Origin: Phoebastria nigripes
Lineage: Eukaryota; Chordata; Aves; Procellariiformes; Diomedeidae
Direction: 5' to 3'
Length of the DNA: 64,000 nucleotides
NCBI GenBank assembly: GCA_035582835.1
Contig: JAYKAV010002662.1
Location: 310,001-374,000 of the forward strand
The number at the start of each line of letters is the position of its first letter. Position 1 is the first letter of the stretch. Below are positions 26,305-37,332 of this stretch, one piece after another. The notes under the pieces are model-generated. The model was not told where the DNA came from. It saw only the letters and a list, made by a program, of their open reading frames with translations, and ran no database searches. Position numbers and translations under genes: made by a program.

Positions 26305-26340
26305 ATGCCAGCGCCGGGGCAGCGCGGAGGCTCCGGCTGA
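26305..26340 (+). other. Upstream open reading frame, 11 codons
   Basis: An ATG at 26305 opens a frame that closes with TGA at 26338-26340, 49 bases before the proposed main start codon and in a different frame from it. If the transcript starts upstream of 26305, it would be a short uORF that could dampen translation. Confidence 0.4.
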
Positions 26341-26389
26341 GCGGGCAGCGCCAGCCCCGGGAGACCCCCCCCCCAGCCCCGCCGGCCCC

Positions 26390-26455
26390 ATGGCGGGGCG
26401 GGCGCCGCAGCGCAGCCTCCCGGCGGCGGCGGCCGCCGCGCTCCTGCTCTTGCCC
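26390..26455 (+). CDS. Exon 1 of unrecognised secreted or membrane glycoprotein (signal peptide start)
   Basis: Sixty-six bases encode 22 codons beginning MAGRAPQRSLP and continuing with six alanines, four leucines and a proline: a positively charged n-region and the first part of a hydrophobic signal core. The ATG has G at +4 but C at -3, so the Kozak context is moderate. The exon ends in phase 0 at CCC|GTAAGT, a perfect intron-side donor. It lies inside a CpG island, as first exons usually do. Reading through the donor gives a GC-rich frame to 26602 that I regard as intron. The hydrophobic core is completed by IVLHC at the start of exon 2, 13.8 kb away. The protein family is not recognised. 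The alternative is an unspliced or differently spliced transcript. Confidence 0.68.
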
Positions 26456-26558
26456 GTAAGTGCCGAGGCCGGGGAAGGGGTGGCGCGGGGGCAGGGAGGG
26501 AGGGCGGGGGGCGCCCCACGACCGCGGGGAACCCACTCGGTCTGTGAGGGAGCGGGGG

Positions 26559-26851
26559 CTCTGCCCCGTCTCTCACAGGTCCCGCCCGCCTCCGGGTGCT
26601 GAGGGATCCGTCCCGGTGACCGTTACCCGCTCCCTCACAGATCCCGCCCGTTCCCGGGCTCTGAGAGACCCCGTCCGGGAACCGTTACCTGCTCCCTCAC
26701 AGATGCTGTCCGTCACCGGGCACTGAGAGACCCCGTCCGGGGACCATTACCTGCTCCCTCACAGGTCCCACCCGCCCCCGGGGGCTGAGGGGTCCGTCCC
26801 GGTGGCTGTTAGCCGCTCCCTCACAGGTCCTGCCCGTCTCCAGGCGCTGAA
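26559..26851 (+). repeat. 62-bp minisatellite, about 4.5 copies
   Basis: The pentamer CACAG, within CTCCCTCACAG, occurs at 26574, 26636, 26698, 26760 and 26822, exactly 62 bases apart each time. Between them lie variants of TCCCGCCCG, then CTGAGAGACCCCGTCCGG and ACCGTTACC. Copies differ by point changes but not by length. The array starts about 100 bases after the exon 1 donor. Every unit ends in a pyrimidine stretch plus CAG, resembling a 3' splice acceptor. Confidence 0.9.
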
Positions 26852-27612
26852 ACTTGCCATGGCCACTCACCTCTAGGTTCCCTCAGAGCCCCTGGGCTGA
26901 ACCATGGCCCTTGGTCTCCCCTTCTCTGTGAAGCAGCTGCCTCCCTGTCCCCTTTCCTTGCCAGAAAAGGTCCGACACAGGGACCCCACTGGGGTCACAG
27001 CTCCCTGCCCCAGAGGAAGGGGGTTTTCCTGCCACTGCCCAGTTCAGCGGGGCAGTGGGTGGCCATGTCTGGTGCCTGTTGTCCCCAGCCTCTTGCCCTG
27101 GTCCCCCTCCTCGCAGCATGTGCTCAGCATCCGTCGCTCTTTCACCGCAGGGATCAGCAAACAGCGGTGGTGAAGGACAGGGATCAGCCTGCGCATCCAC
27201 CCAAGTGTTTGCTCCGAGTTTCTCTTGAGCGAAATGTAAGAGAGGCTTTTCCTCATGGTCCTTCTTCATCACAAGCTTCCCCCTGGGTGATGCTGGGATG
27301 AGGTGGAGATAAGATTGGCCTGTGTCAGACTGGACTTAAAACAGCTTTCTCAGCCCACACTCCTAAGTCAGACTGACTTCTTTGGTGGCTTGTTTGTTTT
27401 AAGTGATAGTTTTAAGTGTGGTAAGTGATACTTGCAAAGCAAATGTGAGAGATTAAGCAGGAGGTGCATTGATCTTGCACAAAATTTCTAAAGGCTGTTC
27501 CCACAGCATTAAAAAAGTGTCACTGATCCTTCTGGACTGTAGTGTAATTGGCCCATCTTTAACATTTCCTTAGATAAAGAAAGAAAATCTGTTCTATTTC
27601 CTTATGTTCTGT

Positions 27613-27644
27613 CTTTTTTTTTCTTTTTTTTTTTTTTTTTTTTT
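27613..27644 (+). repeat. Poly-T tract
   Basis: Two long T-runs split by one C, about 32 bases. It could be the A-tail of a minus-strand retroelement, but no body is recognisable beside it. Confidence 0.75.
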
Positions 27645-28159
27645 CCCCTCTATCTAATTTACAAAGAAAGAGGGAAGCCGGGTCAGGAAAAGCAACAGGC
27701 TCCAAAGGCAAGCAACAATTTTAATCTTAAAACCTTTGCGGTAGCTTTTTTAGAAGACAGAGAATATTTTCTCAGCTCCGCCAATGTCTTTTTTCCCCAG
27801 TCAGAGATCAGTGCACATGGGATCAGAGTGGCATGGGTCTACACACTTGCTGTTTTCAATCCCAGACCAGTACTTCCTAATCTTTGTTTCTTAGTCCTTC
27901 TTCTCTTCCAGGCTGTGTTTTCCCTTATTGATTTCTTTTGGTCCATAAAATTATTTCAGTTTATGTTTAGAGAGGGGTACTTCTTGCCAGTGAGGTTATC
28001 AAAAGTACCCAGGTACCAGGAGCTGCCAGACTAATTCTTTTTCAATGAATCAAAAAATGTCATGTGCTTCCCCTGTAGATGTAATCTATGGACAGTTTTC
28101 CAGTTCCCTTGTAAATTTTGGTAGTTGGGTTGCTGCTTTAAAAACAAAAGAGCTTCCTT

Positions 28160-28179
28160 GAAAGAAAGAAAGAAAAAAA
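28160..28179 (+). repeat. (GAAA)n microsatellite
   Basis: Three to four GAAA units followed by an A-run. Simple repeat. Confidence 0.7.
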
Positions 28180-30586
28180 GTAGCACAGATTAAAAATCAA
28201 AATGTCAAGTTTCCATAAAATGCATTTAGTCTGAGAGAAATGTGTACTTGGAGTGTATTCCGAGTGTGCTTATATGGAGGAGCTTGTTTGGATGTAGCAT
28301 ACTTGTGTCTGGTACAGACTCATGTGTACGCCTGTGCGGTATGTGGAAATAATGTGTTGGAAGACGATCTTCAGCCTTATGTATAGAACAGCTCTTGTTG
28401 CTCCAGTTGTAGCAAAAGCAGAGCTTTTACTGTTCTTTTGGGGTGTGTTTTCATCTGCAAATGTTGTTGGTAAATCTGTATCTCTGCTTTACAGCTAGAT
28501 GAAACTTTGCACCAAGAAGCTTAAGAGAAATGTTTTAAACTTTGGCTCAAATCCAAAGCTCTTAAGTGTCTGTTTAACTTGAAAACACTTGAAAGTTGAC
28601 TCGAAGTCAATGGCTCTATTCACATTTGTGGATTTGAGAAAAGACATAGCTGCTTGTGAGAGCTGCTTGTGCTTACGCGATTAAGGAAGCTTAAGTTTTC
28701 ACAGCAGCTGAGCAATTGTGTTTTATGGGAGCTGCAGGTTTGCAACACTTATGAAATGAGGCAGCTTTCTAGTACAGAATTAGACCCGCCACATGAAAAT
28801 GCTGGTGCAAATGACCTGTCAGATTTCACAGGGCTGGTCAACAAAAGGGTGAAGACTTGCACAGCAGGCTCTGAGATTTATGTGCTCTTAAAGGGTTTCT
28901 GTACATATGATACACTGGAAAATGTATTTACTTGAAGTGAAAAACAAACAAACAAATCATAAAACAAAGGCAAATGAATCTTTTGACATTTTGATATAGA
29001 GTCCTTGCTGAGTTCACGTAATTTGGAGGAGGGGGGATTATTCATCAAAAACAAAAGCAAAGCTTGCTATAATTCATATGCTCTCCTGAAGCTGTTAAAA
29101 CAGCCAGAGCAGTTTGAGTATATGAGCCAGTGGTGACAAGTTAAATAATATTCCTGGTCTGAGACTGCCAAAATTCAGTCCTACTGTGAATTAATGCAGT
29201 ATAAACATCTCATCATGAGAAGCCTTTCCTGGTGTAGTATTTTGGCAGGGTTTAAATCTGTAGCCATCTTGTCGTTATTACTGGATGTTTGAAGGAGGTA
29301 GTTGTATGCAAGGAAGAACGGCTGATGTCGGCTGACTGGTAGTTTTGCCATGAAACATTTCAGTGATATTCATAGCTGCCCTTAGCTAGAAAGAAAGCAG
29401 CCTTTAGCTTTTGTTCATATAAGGCATCTGCTCACATATTATTATTCTGTCAAGAGCGGATGAGAAATAATGATTAAGTCCTCTAAACTCTGTGGCCTTC
29501 ACATGGCAAACCAGAGTGCAGTTGTGCCTGCCCTGCTTCTCGCATGCCTCTGCTGAAGCTGGTGGAGGAAGACAGTGCAGGGTCTCATTGCAGAGTGTGC
29601 TCTATCAGGTGCATACTTGTTTAGGTTCAGTCTCATAGGTTATATCTCTACTAGTACATTAAGATTGCCAGGACAGCTCTTCAGCCTTCAGGCCAAATGC
29701 CAGAGAGTGGCTTGTGCCCATGCTATTAAGCTTCTTCAGCTTCTAAAATGGGGAGACTGTGTGCAAACTGCCCATTGAGAATGGTCCATGGTGCAGCCTA
29801 ACTCCCAGGTCATTCCTGGGAACTGTTTGAGATACCGCTAGATTGCTTGGGGCAAAAATGTGACCAGGAACCATTCTAAAAATTTAACAGTATAAATGAT
29901 TAAGTACTTAAAACAGACCTTTGCACTGTTTGATTTATTAGCTTAGATGGAGTATGCTGTACTCCCATTGCTCAGGGCTCTCAATGAGTGCCTGAGGGAG
30001 GCATTTTCCTCTAAGGCAAACTCTTCATTGCTATGAATTCAGCGATAAGCTTTCTTTGTATTTGAGATTACTGTGGGATCCTGCTGGTGGTGTGATGATC
30101 TGAGAGATTCACAATGAGAAAAACAGGGTAGTGGATAGTATCAACTTTTTAAGGAAGTATGTTTCTGTTTTCTTTTTATTTTAATTTTGCCCTATATATT
30201 AGTAAACCAAATATTTAAAAAATATTATATTAGAACAAACATTTGCACATTTCTAGATTTTTAAATAGTTCTGCAGATTTTATTTTTTGGGGACGGGAGA
30301 AGGTGAGGAAATGCGGGTGGTAAAAACAGGCTACACACACTGCTGAATTTGATCCTTTTTAGTTTATGTCACTTTCAGGTTTGCAGCACTACAAACCCAA
30401 GAAGGAGGCTTTGGGGAAAAGATGGTTTACTTTAGATTAAAATTTTATCCAGTAAGTGACATTTCTGCAGGAATTTACTTTTCCACTCTGTGTCTATAAA
30501 TTGAAGCAGATAGATCAAATCTTGAATCATGTACACATCCTTCTTTCTTTTAACCTACACCAGTTTTAATCCCAAATGTCGTCTGT

Positions 30587-30641
30587 TCTCCCTCAAAGTC
30601 CTTTCCAACCTAAATGATTCTACGATTCTATGATGCTATGA
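30587..30641 (+). mobile_element. CR1 LINE 3' terminus, plus strand
   Basis: CCTTTCCAACCTAAATGATT followed by CTACGATTCTATGATGCTATG is the end of an avian CR1 in sense orientation, including the degenerate ATTCTATG octamer repeats. The body upstream is too diverged to trace, so only about 55 bases can be assigned with assurance. Confidence 0.75.
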
Positions 30642-32953
30642 AAGTGCAAATATTAATTCTTGGATGTAAAGCTGGAGCTGTCCAGTGAGCCACATGGCAC
30701 CTCCTTGCCTCCTGTAGATATGCAATGATAGGTATCAAAGCATTGCATAAACATTGTCTTTGCCTCCTTATCTTCCTATTCATAACAACCAGCCTCGACA
30801 ACTAAACACTTCCTGCTGGTTTGCTTTATCAAACTATTTCTTTATACAGAATTACTTTCTTTTACTGCTAATCCTTTTTTTGTCTTAATAGCTGTGAAGA
30901 TAACTAATTTTGATTTGAGCTGGCGAGTGTTGGGTAAAGAGCTTTATGTGTTTTATTTTTTTTCTCTGAAGAGTTGGATAAATTTTGCTATGGCCCTTAT
31001 TACAAGAGAAGACAAATAGAAACTAGTCATTTACCATTGCGATCAGTCAGCTAACAAGTACTGTCCTTCAGATGAGCAACTCCTTGAATTTCATCAGCCA
31101 TGTCCAAACATATGAAAATTTCATTTCCAGTTTCTGGTGCCAGTGTGGGGATAATTGTTAGATGCTTCCTACAATGCTCTTTGGCATATACCGTGTCATG
31201 CTTTCTAAGTACTGATCAGTTCTCTGGGTCTGGGATCATTTGGATTGGCTCTCACAAGCAGAAGTTCTGCCGGCTCTACATGATCTTGACAAAGGCTGTG
31301 CCATTTGGGAAGTGCTGTGGCAAGGACAGTGGCGTTCTGAGAAAGCCAGTTCACAGAGGTGGGTTTTGACATCCTGTCCTGACCTCTGGCTCATGAGTAC
31401 CTCATTGCTGTGCAAGTGAGCCCACGTTGAGAGTCAGGTGCTGGGAGGGTGCTGCTCCTGCCCGTGCACATCTTGTTCCCCAGACTGACAGCTCTATTGT
31501 GGAGCTACATGGGTGGAGAACTTGGAAGCTGTCCTTCTCTGGGAATGATCAATGAAACGGCATGTGTTTGTACAGAAACGCGGCTTGTTTTCACTAAATA
31601 AGAAAGAAAATCCATTTGGTATTTCAAGAGCTGAAAAGTACTTCTTCAACAGAGCTGTAAGAAAATTAAACTAATTAAAGCTCTATAAACTTTTGCGTAA
31701 TCCTGGCTGAATAACTATCCACTCTGGGTTGTGTATGCCGGGAAAGTAAATAGTGAGCAATGCAGATGGAGATTAAAATACATTAGCTGTCCTCACTGCA
31801 ATGCTAAACCCTTGCCCTGGTAATAGCAGCTGAAGTGCCAGAGAACTGGAAGGGAGCCACCTGCCTCTGGGGGCTATGGGATAATCTCTCTTGCTGTTAC
31901 CCAGGTTCCTGGGATGTGGGAGGCTTTCTGAGTGCCGTTATCTCTGCGCTGCCTTAGTTTTGGGATTGCTGTCCTCTAGCAGGGGTGGCTTTTCCAGTGG
32001 AAAGGAATTTCTGGGAGGAAGGAGGAAAGAAGGTGAAAGCGAGTAAAAGGAAGTGTGCTGATGAGGCCGAACAGGTTGCCTGCAGGGCTGCCAGCCAGGC
32101 TCTGCTAGCAGGCGTCTCAGTGCACGGACTAAAGTATCGATTCCCTTTGAGTGGCAGTAGCAGACTCCCACAGCCCAGACATAGCTTGGGTTTCAGGAAG
32201 CTCATGCCAGCAGAAGCAGAGAGGTGGCCCGGGAGCCAGCACCAGTGGCTGTACTTTGTAGTGTGGCCATCACAGGCGTAACCTTTCTGCTTTCTCAGTT
32301 CCAGTTCCCAGGGCTACTCAGAGGAGCGCTGTGCTCCTGCTGTTTCCTTGTTTTGGGGGCGAGGACATCCAGGGACCAGTCTGCTCCTTCTGTTGTCGAT
32401 TGACTCTTTCAAAGCAGAGAGGAAGGCCAGAGTTATCCCTCTGGCTGACAAGAATGATGTCTCAGAGCACATGACAGGATTTTGACTAGGCAAGCTCCGA
32501 ATCAGATGGAGTGAGGATCTTTCCTCATCCTGCCTCATGTCCTAACTGCTGGGAGATCAGCTATTTAGTCCATCTTGAACTTGAGAGACCTTCCCAGGTG
32601 TAACAAACCCCTACTTTCTCAAAACAAGTGTCTTTTCATGAATATTTTCAAGTCTTGTCAGACTTTCAGTATTTCTTTCTTTTGGACAGAAAAAAAAGTT
32701 TAAAAGAAAATTCTATTTTTAAATATTAAAATAATTTAAAAATATCTTTTCATAGTATTTGGCATAATGTTTTAATTATGATTATGTGAACATAGTCCAA
32801 AATATTAGAAACATGAGTGAAAAAAACCTCAAAGCCTCTAGATTGCTGGTTATTCAAGATACAGTCTGTAAACTGTTAATTACAGCATTGCCAATAGAAA
32901 GGGCTTGGGCGTAACTGTTATCTATTATTCTTTTTACCATAGGGTCTATGTGT

Positions 32954-33253
32954 CCTAGAATCAAGGAATGAAAAAAATGCTGGAAGGGACTGCTAGAGGT
33001 CTCTTGTCCAGCCTCCTTGTCAAAGAAGGGCTAATTCCAAAACCAGAACATGTTGCTCAGGGCCTCATCCAGTTTGGTTGTGAAAATCTGCAAAGATGGA
33101 GATTTCACAACATCTCTTTTCACAACATCTCTGAACCTCTTTTCCAATGCTCAGCCGTTGTTATGGTGCATAATTTTTTCCTCATGTCCTGTGAGATTTT
33201 CCCTTGCTGCAACTTGTGAATGATGCCTGCCTCTTGTCCTTCTGCTGTCAACT
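32954..33253 (-). mobile_element. CR1 LINE 3' fragment, about 300 bp
   Basis: From left to right: AGAATCAAGGAATG (decayed octamer tail), TGGAAGGGACTGCTAGAGGT, TCCAGCCTCCTTGTC, TTGCTCAGGGCCTCATCCAG, GATGGAGATTTCACAAC, CTGAACCTCTTTTCCAATG and TTTTTCCTCATGTCC. This order is the complement of an old avian CR1 3' region, so the copy is on the minus strand and 5'-truncated. A local 15-base duplication of TTCACAACATCTCT lies at about 33103-33132. Confidence 0.8.
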
Positions 33254-36200
33254 TGTTAGACCTTCTCTTGTTCCAGTCCTGGAGTTAAATTTCACTGTGA
33301 TATGTGCTTTTCAAATACTAAAGGTGGGTTCCAGCCCAAGAGTTAGCAGTTTAAGGAAGAAGTGATGGATGGAGAGAGAGAGAATTACGAATGAGCCAGT
33401 GAGGTGACACGGGTCATCAGCAGTGAACTATCATGGAGTCTTGGGTCAAAGGAACATTTTATGGGGAATACAGAGGTACCATTCTTGACATTCCGTGGAC
33501 AGTGAGAGCAGATATCACTAGCTGATTAAAGTCTTGATCCAGAATGGGAGATGGGTTTTTACCTTTTTTAGGTGGGAGCATGCTGGCAGAGACCTGAAAA
33601 ACAAAGATGAGGAGTTCACATTTGATGAGCTAGAATTGGGGGAGCCTGGGAAGGGAGGCCTTGAACTGTAGTGGCAGTGTGGTAACAACGGATGGGTGAA
33701 TGATCTTTGCGGAGACTGTTAAGGTAGGTAAGAATTTGCCTGGGGGAGGTAGCTGAGATACTGGCATTAATTTGGGTAAATGTGACTTTTAAACTTGAGC
33801 TACTCTGGATTCCTTGTGTGTTTTGTCTCCAATACATAAGTCATCTCATCCTAAAGTACATATTTAAAGCAGAAGTGAGGGATTGTTCCTTGATAGCGCT
33901 TCCGTCTTCCACTGAGTGTTAGGGAGCCTAAGCAATGCCTTCGGAAGTAGGTAAGTGAGGTGAATCACATTTGAGCTGCTGAGGGAATTCATAGTAATGT
34001 GAATTCGGTGGAAAGAGTGGGGAAGAATTAGTCATGGGTTTGGTGTGAAGACCTAGGAAAAGGGCAGACAGGAAGGCAGGAGTGCTGTGAAGGTCTTGCT
34101 CCCCTTCCAGATTCTGAATATGATACGGGGATATCCCACAGATATAGGGAATGAAGAACAAAACTCTTCAAGGATGTGAAATTGAAAAGTCTTTCCATTA
34201 AACAATTTTATTTGAAGACAGCTGTAGCTTGTGATTCAAATGCTATTTTGCTCCTTTTTAATATCTCATGTTGCTTTGGGAGGGCATGGAGACTTGGTTG
34301 GACAAGTCCAGCTCATGGGTGGCCTTAAACAGTTTTGCTTTGTATGCTGTGACTCAGAAAACCACTTAGCACATGCATGGTTTTCAGCGGATGAAGAACC
34401 TCCCCTCTACACCCTTATTCAGGAGAGCACGTAGGCAGATGCTTAATGAAGGCAGATCTCCAAGTTTCAAAGACAACAGTGAAGTTCAGTGGTGGGCTCA
34501 GTGTAGCAGATGCTTGAGTTTTTTAAATTTATTTCTGAATAAAGATGAATTTAATTTCATGCTTAGAACTGAGCATGTGTTTAGTTGCTTTATTGAACTG
34601 AGGTCCTGCTTCCCATTCCATGCAGACTTATATTCTCTTTCTTCAGACTTCCTGGAAGAGCTGCAGAATACATGCTGGCCTCTAAAATCATAGAGCAATG
34701 TCTCCTGGATCATTTGGGGTTCACTAGCTAGTAGGACTATTTTATATAGCCGCTTGGATTAACTTAGAGACAAGTAACGACAGGGAGTTGAAAGGGCTGA
34801 AGGATGACTGGAAAAGACGACTGTTTTTCTTGAACTGCGCTAGCAGTCTTCCTTTTACTGTAACCTTAGCTGGCTCAGATTTCAGGTTGCAGGTTCCTGT
34901 GAAAACTTGTATTTAGACCTTCTGTCACAAATGGAAATTATTTTTCTGGTGAAGCAGAGCCAAACGATTGTATACTGCCAAATGCCGCTGCACTAGCAAA
35001 GTTAAGTTACTGAGTTGAGAAAGGCCAAAGATATCTTGAAGCAGACGACTGACCTTTTTTGGTTCTTCAACAAGCAAAGTATTTCCACCATGCTGGCTCT
35101 CTTAGCACTGTCCTTTAATAAGCATCTCTTTTGCATACATCTTGTGTACGAAGTAACCACATGACAGTGAATATAAATCCATCCTCGCAACAGAAAAGAC
35201 TGCCTTCCCCTCCTCTCCTAGGCTGTTCTCTGTTTTCCTCTCTAAGTAGCATTCTTCACTCTCCTGGTTGTGCATATTCCTTCAGGTGATTAGTAGTTAG
35301 CAAATACTCTGGCTCTCCTCACTCTCTCCCATGTATTGCTATCTCTTGTTAGAGAGAAAGAGCTTCTCAGATGAATGTTGGCATTTGTTATAAGTGCATT
35401 CTGCTGAATACCTGGTGTTTTTCCCAAAGCATCTGTTTTCACACACAAGTACTGGTGATGGCAGGAACCCCCGCAAAACTTGCCAGATGCCCACCTGAAC
35501 TGGAAACTCCCTAGCTGTATTCAAACAGAGTATGGGTTTTGTCAAGGAAGTGTGGGATTTGCTTTGGTTTTGCTGCATCAAGCTCTTTCACTAATTATAT
35601 TTTCATGGTGAAGTTAGATGCATGTGTTTCCCTAAACTGAGCTTCTGTGGACACAAACTGACAGTTTTTGCATTTAATTGGACCGCTGCTCTGAGACAGT
35701 CCTTCCCAAACATTCAGGTGAACACTCGATCTCATTGTAGAAATGGTGCATTTGGAGAGCTTAACTTAATAAGGTTACCTTTGAACGAGGAGTATTTCTC
35801 AAATTAATTTATTTGAATTGTCTAATTGAAGAACTAATTGCCCCCCCCCCCTTTGTTCTGGGGCAAAACTACAAAGTAGCAGCTTTCTGTGTGCTGAAGG
35901 CAATTTCACTGCACTGTTGATACTGAAATGAGGTAGAATTTGAGGCCGCAGCACTCCCAGGTGTTTTACAGAAACCCCTGGGAGGAGGTGCAGCAGGACT
36001 CTTAACAGCAGTGCTGCTTCACAGAAATGAAGGGTGGGAGTAAGCATCCTCCTAACATGATCCATGCCGTTACCACAGATGTCTACTCAGGAGGAAAAAG
36101 TGCTTTGACTTTATAAGGAGCACAGATGCCTGGTTTAGACTGAGACTTCATTTTTATGTGGCAATGGAGACATGAGATGGATCCTTCTCTTGTCAACTGT

Positions 36201-37264
36201 GGACTGAGCACATCTTTTGTGATTGATAACTACAAAATTGTTTGGTGTTGGAAGGTCACTTCATCTTGCTCAGTAAAAGAAAGAAAACAGTAGTACTCCA
36301 GATAATTTTATAAGATGGTGATGTGTTCCTGTCTTCTGTAGCCATCACCTCTAAGAATGTTTTTACCTCTCCTTTTGTATATAGTGTCTAAAGAAAATTT
36401 AGGAAGGATTCATCTAAGTTACTCTGTCCTTATAGTGGGTGAGACCCAGCTAATGCAGTCAGTGGAGGTCAGGGACTGATTCATTTCAACTTAAAGATTT
36501 AAAATATGGCAGATGAACTGCACCTGAAAAATTCCTACTTCCCTTCCTGAATTGCAAAGGAATCCCCAAGTGATCAGCTCAGCTGTTGCTGTCTTTATTT
36601 TGAAGTCTGAGCTATTTGAGATAAATCCCATTGCTTTTCTGCAAGTGGCTTTCTGATGAGATGCTGTTATAGTTCCACGGGATGGATTTCTCTAGGACCT
36701 TGTAAGCACTAGATACTGCATGTTTTTGAAAGGGAGAATTTTTGCTCTGTTACTTTGAGACTATGTCTCAGATGTCAGCACCTCTGCTTTTGTTCAGCAT
36801 GCCACCAGCAGATGTTTTACAGGGAGGCGTAACAGCTTTTTCTAAAAAGCTGGCTTTTATTAGACAATTAGTATATGGTATCTGGGAATTCTTATGTGAG
36901 AATGGGACAGCGGAGCATATGCATCTGTCCATGTTTGGCAGCATTTGCTGCCTCCGAGCTTACGTCCCCCATCTTGGCAACAACTGTTGCACTGTCATGT
37001 GTCATCCTTTTCCACTTCAACTTTTTCCTTCAGTTTTCAGTCATGCTGACTTCATCTGCTCTGCTGCTTCTTATTGCTAGATATTTAAACTTACAAGATG
37101 CTGTCCATTGTATCTCGGTGGTAGCCCCATGCCTATATTGACAGTTTTGGATCCTATTCATAGCTTTGGGGGCTTGTTTATATTACTGTAGCCATTTCTT
37201 ACATGTTTGAGAGAAGAAAGCAACCTCTCCAATGCAGGTGAATTACAGTAACAGTGTTCATTTG

Positions 37265-37283
37265 TTCTCTCTCTCTCTCTCTC
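37265..37283 (+). repeat. (CT)n microsatellite
   Basis: Nine CT dinucleotides. Simple repeat. Confidence 0.8.
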
Positions 37284-37300
37284 ACTACTTAGTGAGATAT

Positions 37301-37332
37301 ACTACTCAGTATATANACTACTGAGTATATAT
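37301..37332 (+). repeat. 16-bp tandem duplication
   Basis: ACTACTCAGTATATAN (37301-37316) is followed at once by ACTACTGAGTATATAT (37317-37332). The core TACTCAGTA is near-palindromic, so the unit also pairs with itself. Confidence 0.75.

Larger units (their letters stand above)
26130..26860 (+). promoter_or_regulatory. CpG island promoter
   Basis: Very GC-rich, CpG-dense DNA with GC boxes GGGCGG at 26172-26177 and GGGCGGG at 26180-26186, CCCCCGCCC near 26196, and no obvious TATA box before the first coding exon. CpG islands of this kind normally mark the transcription start of vertebrate genes. The position relative to exon 1 (26390-26455) fits a plus-strand promoter. The transcription start cannot be fixed from sequence. 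A divergent transcript to the left is possible but not supported by any exon I can see. Confidence 0.75.

Noticed and set aside
26073..26576. Minus-strand open frame of about 167 codons over the CpG island
   Set aside because: Proline/arginine/alanine-rich translation of GC-rich DNA with few possible stops. The plus strand there carries the promoter and first exon.
26162..26602. Plus-strand frame reading through the exon 1 donor
   Set aside because: It is in frame with exon 1 and shows a VSA-EAG cleavage-like site, but a perfect GTAAGT donor, low-complexity continuation and the good fit of exon 2 make an intron far likelier.
28669..28935. Plus-strand frame of about 88 codons
   Set aside because: Composition is protein-like, but there is no supporting splice site in the right phase and no recognised homology.
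36742..37080. Plus-strand frame of about 112 codons
   Set aside because: Moderately protein-like, but no splice sites, start context or family match; long open runs of this size occur by chance in 64 kb.
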